Source: Cycas panzhihuaensis (taxonomy: Eukaryota; Cycadophyta). From it: a stretch of DNA of 64,000 bases. Under the pieces are notes generated by a model. That model was given only the letters and a program-made list of their open reading frames with translations, ran no database searches and was not told the DNA's origin. Shown here one piece after another: positions 62,410 through 64,000 of this stretch. Within the stretch, counting starts at the first letter, position 1, and the number at the start of each line of letters is the position of its first letter. The DNA is taken from the NCBI GenBank assembly GCA_023213395.1, contig CM041465.1:84513741-84577740 (forward strand), given 5' to 3'. A program made the translations under genes and the position numbers.

Positions 62410-63240
62410 CTAGTGATGATGATTTTGCGCCTCAAGGTATAAAACCTTGTATCCCTTTTTGTCCATAGGGTATCTGACAAAGATGCCTTTGATGGCTCTA
62501 TCTTGGAGCTTATTTCTATGTTCCTGCAAAATATGAGCATAACAAGTAGAGCCAAAAATTCTGAAGTGCGAGATAGAGGGGGTTTGTCCATACCACATTT
62601 CATGTGGAGAGGGGCCGAGCTTGGAGGGACTAACGGTTGATGCAATACACATGAGTCCGGATAGCCTCAAATTTCAAAGATAGATAGGGACATTCTTATA
62701 TACCAGCATAGCATGAGCCATATTCATGATGGTCCTGTTCATACGCTCGGTAACTCCATTTTGCTGGGGTGTACCTGCAACAGTGGTCTGATGTTTGATT
62801 CCACGTTGACGTAGGTACGATTCAAACTCATTGGATGTGTACTCGCCACCATTGTCAGTCCTAAGTATTTTGATCTTGAATTTAGATTCATTTTCCACGC
62901 GGGCCTTGAAAGCTTGAAACATAGAGAAAGCTTCATCTTTCTTTGCAAGAAAAGCAACCCATACTTTCTTGGTAAAATCATCAATGAAAGTAATATAGTA
63001 CCACTTCTGTTTGATAGAAGGGATGGGCATAGGACCGCATATATCTGAGTGTACAAGCTGCAAAGGTTGGGTAGATTTCCACTGACTACGAGGAAAGAGT
63101 TGTCTTTGAGATTTAGCAATAATACATGCTTCACATTTAAAGGGCTTGGAGGGGAACTTAGGTAAACCAGGAAGAGTGTCTTGTAGTTCTCTTAAACGAT
63201 CAATTTTGATATGGCCCATACAAGCATGCTATAGAGCTGC
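62410..63240 (-). pseudogene. Integrase of copia element I
   Basis: The zinc-binding part is MGHIKIDRLRELQ with FKCEACIIAKSQRQLFP. The catalytic core has LVHSDICGPMPIPSIKQKWY, KILRTDNGGEYTSNEF and TPQQNGVTERMNRTIMNMAH, so the Asp, Asp and Glu are all present. After a break at about 62675, PSPHEMWYGQTPSISHFRIF and GSTCYAH follow in other frames. A TAG sits just upstream (about 63230) in place of the expected start of the HH motif (L-x-HACMGH). It would insert the cDNA. Confidence 0.9.
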
Positions 63241-63720
63241 TTGGGACAACTTTTGAGGAGTCAGGGTTGTGGTAAAAATAAATTCATCATCAACATAGTT
63301 GGCTTCAGAGGATGGTAAGCCAGTTAGGCCAAAAAGTTTGCCATCAAGAATTCCGGTCATAACCACAGCATTTGAAGGAGGGTGAAGGACACAGAGAGTT
63401 TGATTGTTTGCAGTTACACTCAGATCAAATCCACGAGAGACAAGGGTGGATAGGAGAGCAAATTCTGCTTCAAAGCAGGAATATATAAAACATCAACAAG
63501 TGTAAAATCTGGAAGGCCTGAGAGTTTCAGGCAAACTGTTCCAAGTCCTTCGACTGGCTGAGATGATTTGTCAGCCATGTGTACAACACCACGAACTTTA
63601 GAGTTAAAATCTTGAAAGAACTGGCGATGACAAGTCATGTGTTGTGTTGCTCCAGTATCCATGATCCATGATGAAGTATTTGAGGTAGCACTATTTGCAA
63701 CTCCAAGTGGTGAAGGCAAA
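63241..63720 (-). pseudogene. Aspartic protease of copia element I
   Basis: The minus strand reads SWIMDTGATQHMT with the D-T-G-A active site, then VHMADKSSQPVEGLGTVCLK and FTLVDVLYIPALKQNLLS, the usual copia protease blocks. It lies in one open frame with the knuckle (63962-63420) and breaks near 63420 before the integrase connection. Confidence 0.9.
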
Positions 63721-64000
63721 AGTGAATAAGCATAGCCACAATGAGCCTCAATATACTTAGTGGATCTATCAACAACATTTGATGAAGTGGTCCCAATTCT
63801 TTGAAGGTGTGCATGAGCAAATTGCGTTCCTCCAAAAGCATCTTCAAAAGAAGTATTATCAACATTATGTGCACCATGGCGCTGTTGATAACTTGGTAGT
63901 TTGTTGGTGGCAGTTCTGCAATTTTTGGCATAATGTCCTCTTCTATTACACCTTTGGCACACGATTGTTTAATTTCCAGTCCAAGTATTAATGGCCGGAT
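63721..64000 (-). pseudogene. Gag C-terminus with zinc knuckle (copia element I)
   Basis: MCQRCNRRGHYAKNCRTATN (63962-63903) is a CCHC knuckle (C-x2-C-x4-H-x4-C) for RNA binding. It is followed by a linker rich in polar residues leading to the protease. The rest of gag lies beyond 64000. Confidence 0.9.

Larger units (their letters stand above)
59631..64000 (-). mobile_element. Element I: Ty1/copia element, running off the right edge
   Basis: The minus strand carries a zinc knuckle, protease, integrase, RT and RNase H in copia order, followed by a repeat-bearing segment and a 3' LTR. The order PR-INT-RT-RH identifies copia. It is the least decayed coding element of the window. Its 5' LTR and most of gag lie outside. 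Confidence 0.9.

Overview
The window is a block of plant nuclear heterochromatin made almost entirely of LTR retrotransposons nested in and fused to one another. I find no cellular gene, tRNA, rRNA or CRISPR array. An angiosperm with a large, repeat-rich genome is the best reading: the Ty3/gypsy elements carry plant-type features (a second, archaeal-type RNase H after the integrase, and an antisense ORF with the plant mobile domain, PMD), and chromoviruses and Ty1/copia elements lie beside them. The species cannot be named from this sequence.

Layout. 1-498: the 3' end of a copia element (+), cut off by the next element. 499-12908: Tat-type element A (-), with gag, protease, archaeal-type RNase H (aRH) and an antisense PMD gene, but with RT, RNase H and integrase deleted. 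12909-25347: Tat-type element B (+), with gag, PR, RT, RH, INT, aRH and two LTRs; it is GC-rich and broken mainly by small indels. A and B meet head to head in truncated LTRs at about 12908. 25348-34371: Tat-type element C (+), 5'-truncated, starting inside integrase, with a decayed antisense PMD gene, aRH and 3' LTR. 34372-35340: unassigned. 35341-42681: an inverted cluster of about 241-bp repeats resembling a tRNA-primed mini-retroelement or SINE, split by complete chromovirus D (35573-42088, two 341-bp LTRs). 42682-52893: chromovirus E (-), split by F (43587-52158, +), a Tat-like element with no RT or integrase that keeps aRH. 52894-53850: the end of copia G (-). 53851-59630: Tat-type element H (-), with LTR, aRH and antisense promoter region. 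59631-64000: copia I (-), the best preserved polyprotein, running off the right edge.

How the parts relate. In Tat elements the order is LTR, gag, PR, RT, RH, INT, spacer (PMD gene on the opposite strand), aRH, LTR. This window holds five aRH copies (A, B, C, F, H), two PMD gene bodies (A, C) and three copies of the region upstream of the PMD gene (A, C, H), which allows internal comparison. Most copies are broken by changes that fit C-to-T decay (CAG to TAG, CAA to TAA, CGA to TGA, TGG to TAG). Element B differs in being broken mainly by short insertions and deletions.

The most interesting item is the antisense PMD gene. Three divergent copies share a TATA-like box, a leader and a GTGAGT splice-donor-like site at matching places, suggesting a separately transcribed, spliced gene inside the retrotransposon.
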